Assembly (NCBI GenBank): GCA_947589065.1
Contig: CANPZM010000017.1
Location: 1-33,117, forward strand
Direction of reading: 5' to 3'
From: an uncultured Clostridia bacterium
GTDB taxonomy: Bacteria; Bacillota; Clostridia; TANB77; CAG-508
Length of the DNA: 33,117 nt
Under the pieces are notes generated by a model. It was not told the origin of the DNA and did no database searches. It saw only the letters and a program-made list of their open reading frames with translations. Of the stretch, positions 32,579-33,117 are shown one piece after another. The stretch's first letter is position 1. Every line of letters starts with the position of its first letter. The position numbers and the translations under genes are program-made.

Positions 32579-32653
32579 AGGGGTATAGTGTCAATGGTAG
32601 CACATCGGTCTCCAAAACCGCTCGTCTGGGTTCGAATCCTAGTGCCCCTGCCA
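32579..32653 (+). tRNA. trnW: tRNA-Trp (anticodon CCA)
   Basis: The cloverleaf is clear. Acceptor AGGGGTA pairs with TGCCCCT, the D-arm GTGT pairs with GCAC, the anticodon loop is CTCCAAA with anticodon CCA, the T-arm has loop TTCGAAT, and CCA is encoded. The top pair of the anticodon stem (27:43) is T:C, a mismatch not expected in a standard tRNA. The G discriminator base is standard for tRNA-Trp. It is transcribed alone and has its own terminator. Confidence 0.95.
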
Positions 32654-32658
32654 TAGTT

Positions 32659-32692
32659 AAAACCAACTATTTTAAAAATAGTTGGTTTTATT
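32659..32692 (+). terminator. Terminator of tRNA-Trp
   Basis: AAAACCAACTAT / ATAGTTGGTTTT perfect 12-bp stem followed by ATTA, directly after the tRNA. Confidence 0.75.
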
Positions 32693-32715
32693 AATCTACT
32701 ATAATATAAGTTTTT

Positions 32716-32750
32716 TATATAATAAGAAAGTTCTACTTTCCTATTATATG
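32716..32750. repeat. Palindromic repeat, copy 3 of 3
   Basis: Arms TATATAATAAGAAAGT and ACTTTCCTATTATATG enclose TCT. The loop region GAAAGTTCTACTTTC is the reverse complement of the loop orientation in copies 1 and 2. The left flank TATAATATAAG is shared with copy 2. It lies between two convergent units. Confidence 0.75.
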
Positions 32751-32756
32751 AAATAA

Positions 32757-32779
32757 GCGAAGATTAAATAAATCCTCGC
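32757..32779 (-). terminator. Terminator of the fibronectin-like gene
   Basis: Inverted repeat GCGAAGATT / AATCCTCGC with a 5-base loop (one G-T pair), between the stop codon of the last gene and repeat copy 3. Confidence 0.55.
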
Positions 32780-32793
32780 CTATCTCCTTTTTA

Positions 32794-33117
32794 TTATTTT
32801 ACTTTAATATTTTTTATTGAACTATATGAACTATATATCTTTTTACCATTTACTGTTTTATAAGTTCTTATTTTAAAGTAGTATTTTTTCTTTTTCTTTA
32901 AACTAGATTTTGTATACTTAACTGTTTTATTTTTTGTTATAGTTGTTATTTTTGAATATTTTCCATTTTTACTTGTAGACATATAAATTTCATATCCTGT
33001 TGCATTTGATACCTTTTTCCATTTCAAAGTAACTTTTTTGCTCTTAGAACTTAAAGATGAAATTTTAGGTGTAGAAGGTTTAGTTCCTGTTGTAATTGTT
33101 CCAGTATAAGCACCAGT
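32794..33117 (-). CDS. C-terminal end of a fibronectin-III-like surface protein, cut by window edge
   Basis: Reading on the minus strand, an open frame enters from the window end without a stop; an apparent TTG start at 33027 is therefore not the true start. The visible 107 codons begin with a Thr/Gly-rich linker (TGTITTGTKPSTP), then a fibronectin-III-like module with KVSNATGYEIYMSTSKNGKY and KKYYFKIRTYK. It ends IKNIKVK with no cell-wall anchor. Such modules form repeats in secreted clostridial wall hydrolases and adhesins. The rest of the protein lies outside the window, so its function is unknown. Confidence 0.7.
   Translation of the reverse strand, partial: TGAYTGTITTGTKPSTPKISSLSSKSKKVTLKWKKVSNATGYEIYMSTSKNGKYSKITTITKNKTVKYTKSSLKKKKKYYFKIRTYKTVNGKKIYSSYSSIKNIKVK

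Overview
The window is very AT-rich DNA from an endospore-forming Bacillota, most likely a member of the Clostridia. Evidence for this is spoIVA, a GerA-type germinant receptor operon, a 25-codon spoVM gene, a DacF-like carboxypeptidase, a PrkC/PrpC pair, zinc-ribbon forms of L28 and L31, and Gram-positive ribosome binding sites and sigma-A promoters (TTGnnn-N17-TATAAT type) in front of many units. No phage, transposase, CRISPR array or plasmid genes were seen.

Layout. 1-3.5 kb: an RlmCD-type 23S rRNA uracil methyltransferase (-) and a stand-alone ABC exporter-like protein (+) with somewhat different codon use. 3.5-9.2 kb: spoIVA (-), then the gerA-gerB-gerC operon (+), whose GerC lacks the usual lipidation cysteine, followed by a tiny hydrophobic ORF that may be frameshifted. 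9.2-12.6 kb (-): cytidine deaminase, ribosomal protein L31, a 64-aa membrane peptide, a D-Ala-D-Ala carboxypeptidase and a membrane-anchored GH25 muramidase. 12.7-15.1 kb: an unrecognised 212-aa gene and rpmB (+), then spoVM and a 49-aa two-helix membrane peptide (-), then nth and a 41-aa four-cysteine peptide (+). 15.2-20.9 kb (-): a compact rlmN-prpC-prkC-rpe-bactofilin-like operon. 21-23.5 kb (-): an SMR-like small membrane protein and two related polyprenyl-phosphate glycosyltransferases. 23.6-28 kb (-): a large secreted protein with four ricin-type lectin modules and an M14 zinc carboxypeptidase domain, then an L,D-transpeptidase. 28.4-29.4 kb (+): asd. 29.5-32.4 kb (-): a GT2-DUF2304-multispanning protein operon. 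The window ends with tRNA-Trp (+) and the 3' end of a fibronectin-III-like surface protein (-).

How it fits together. Much of the window concerns the cell wall and the spore. SpoIVA and SpoVM are the two proteins that lay down the coat basement layer on the forespore. GerA/B/C form a nutrient germinant receptor. PrkC/PrpC sense and signal cell-wall state, and PrkC triggers germination in Bacillus subtilis. The wall hydrolases and cross-linking enzymes and the lipid-linked sugar genes act on the envelope. The order rlmN-prpC-prkC-(rsgA)-rpe-(thiN)-spoVM-rpmB is the B. subtilis order. Here rsgA and thiN are missing and other genes have been inserted, but spoVM still lies next to rpmB.

The clearest new observations are the hidden spoVM; a palindromic repeat present in three copies next to terminators; the GerC without a lipobox; the small peptides beside spoVM and nth; and the lectin-carboxypeptidase/L,D-transpeptidase pair. 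I did not find an obviously new multi-gene defence or metabolic system.
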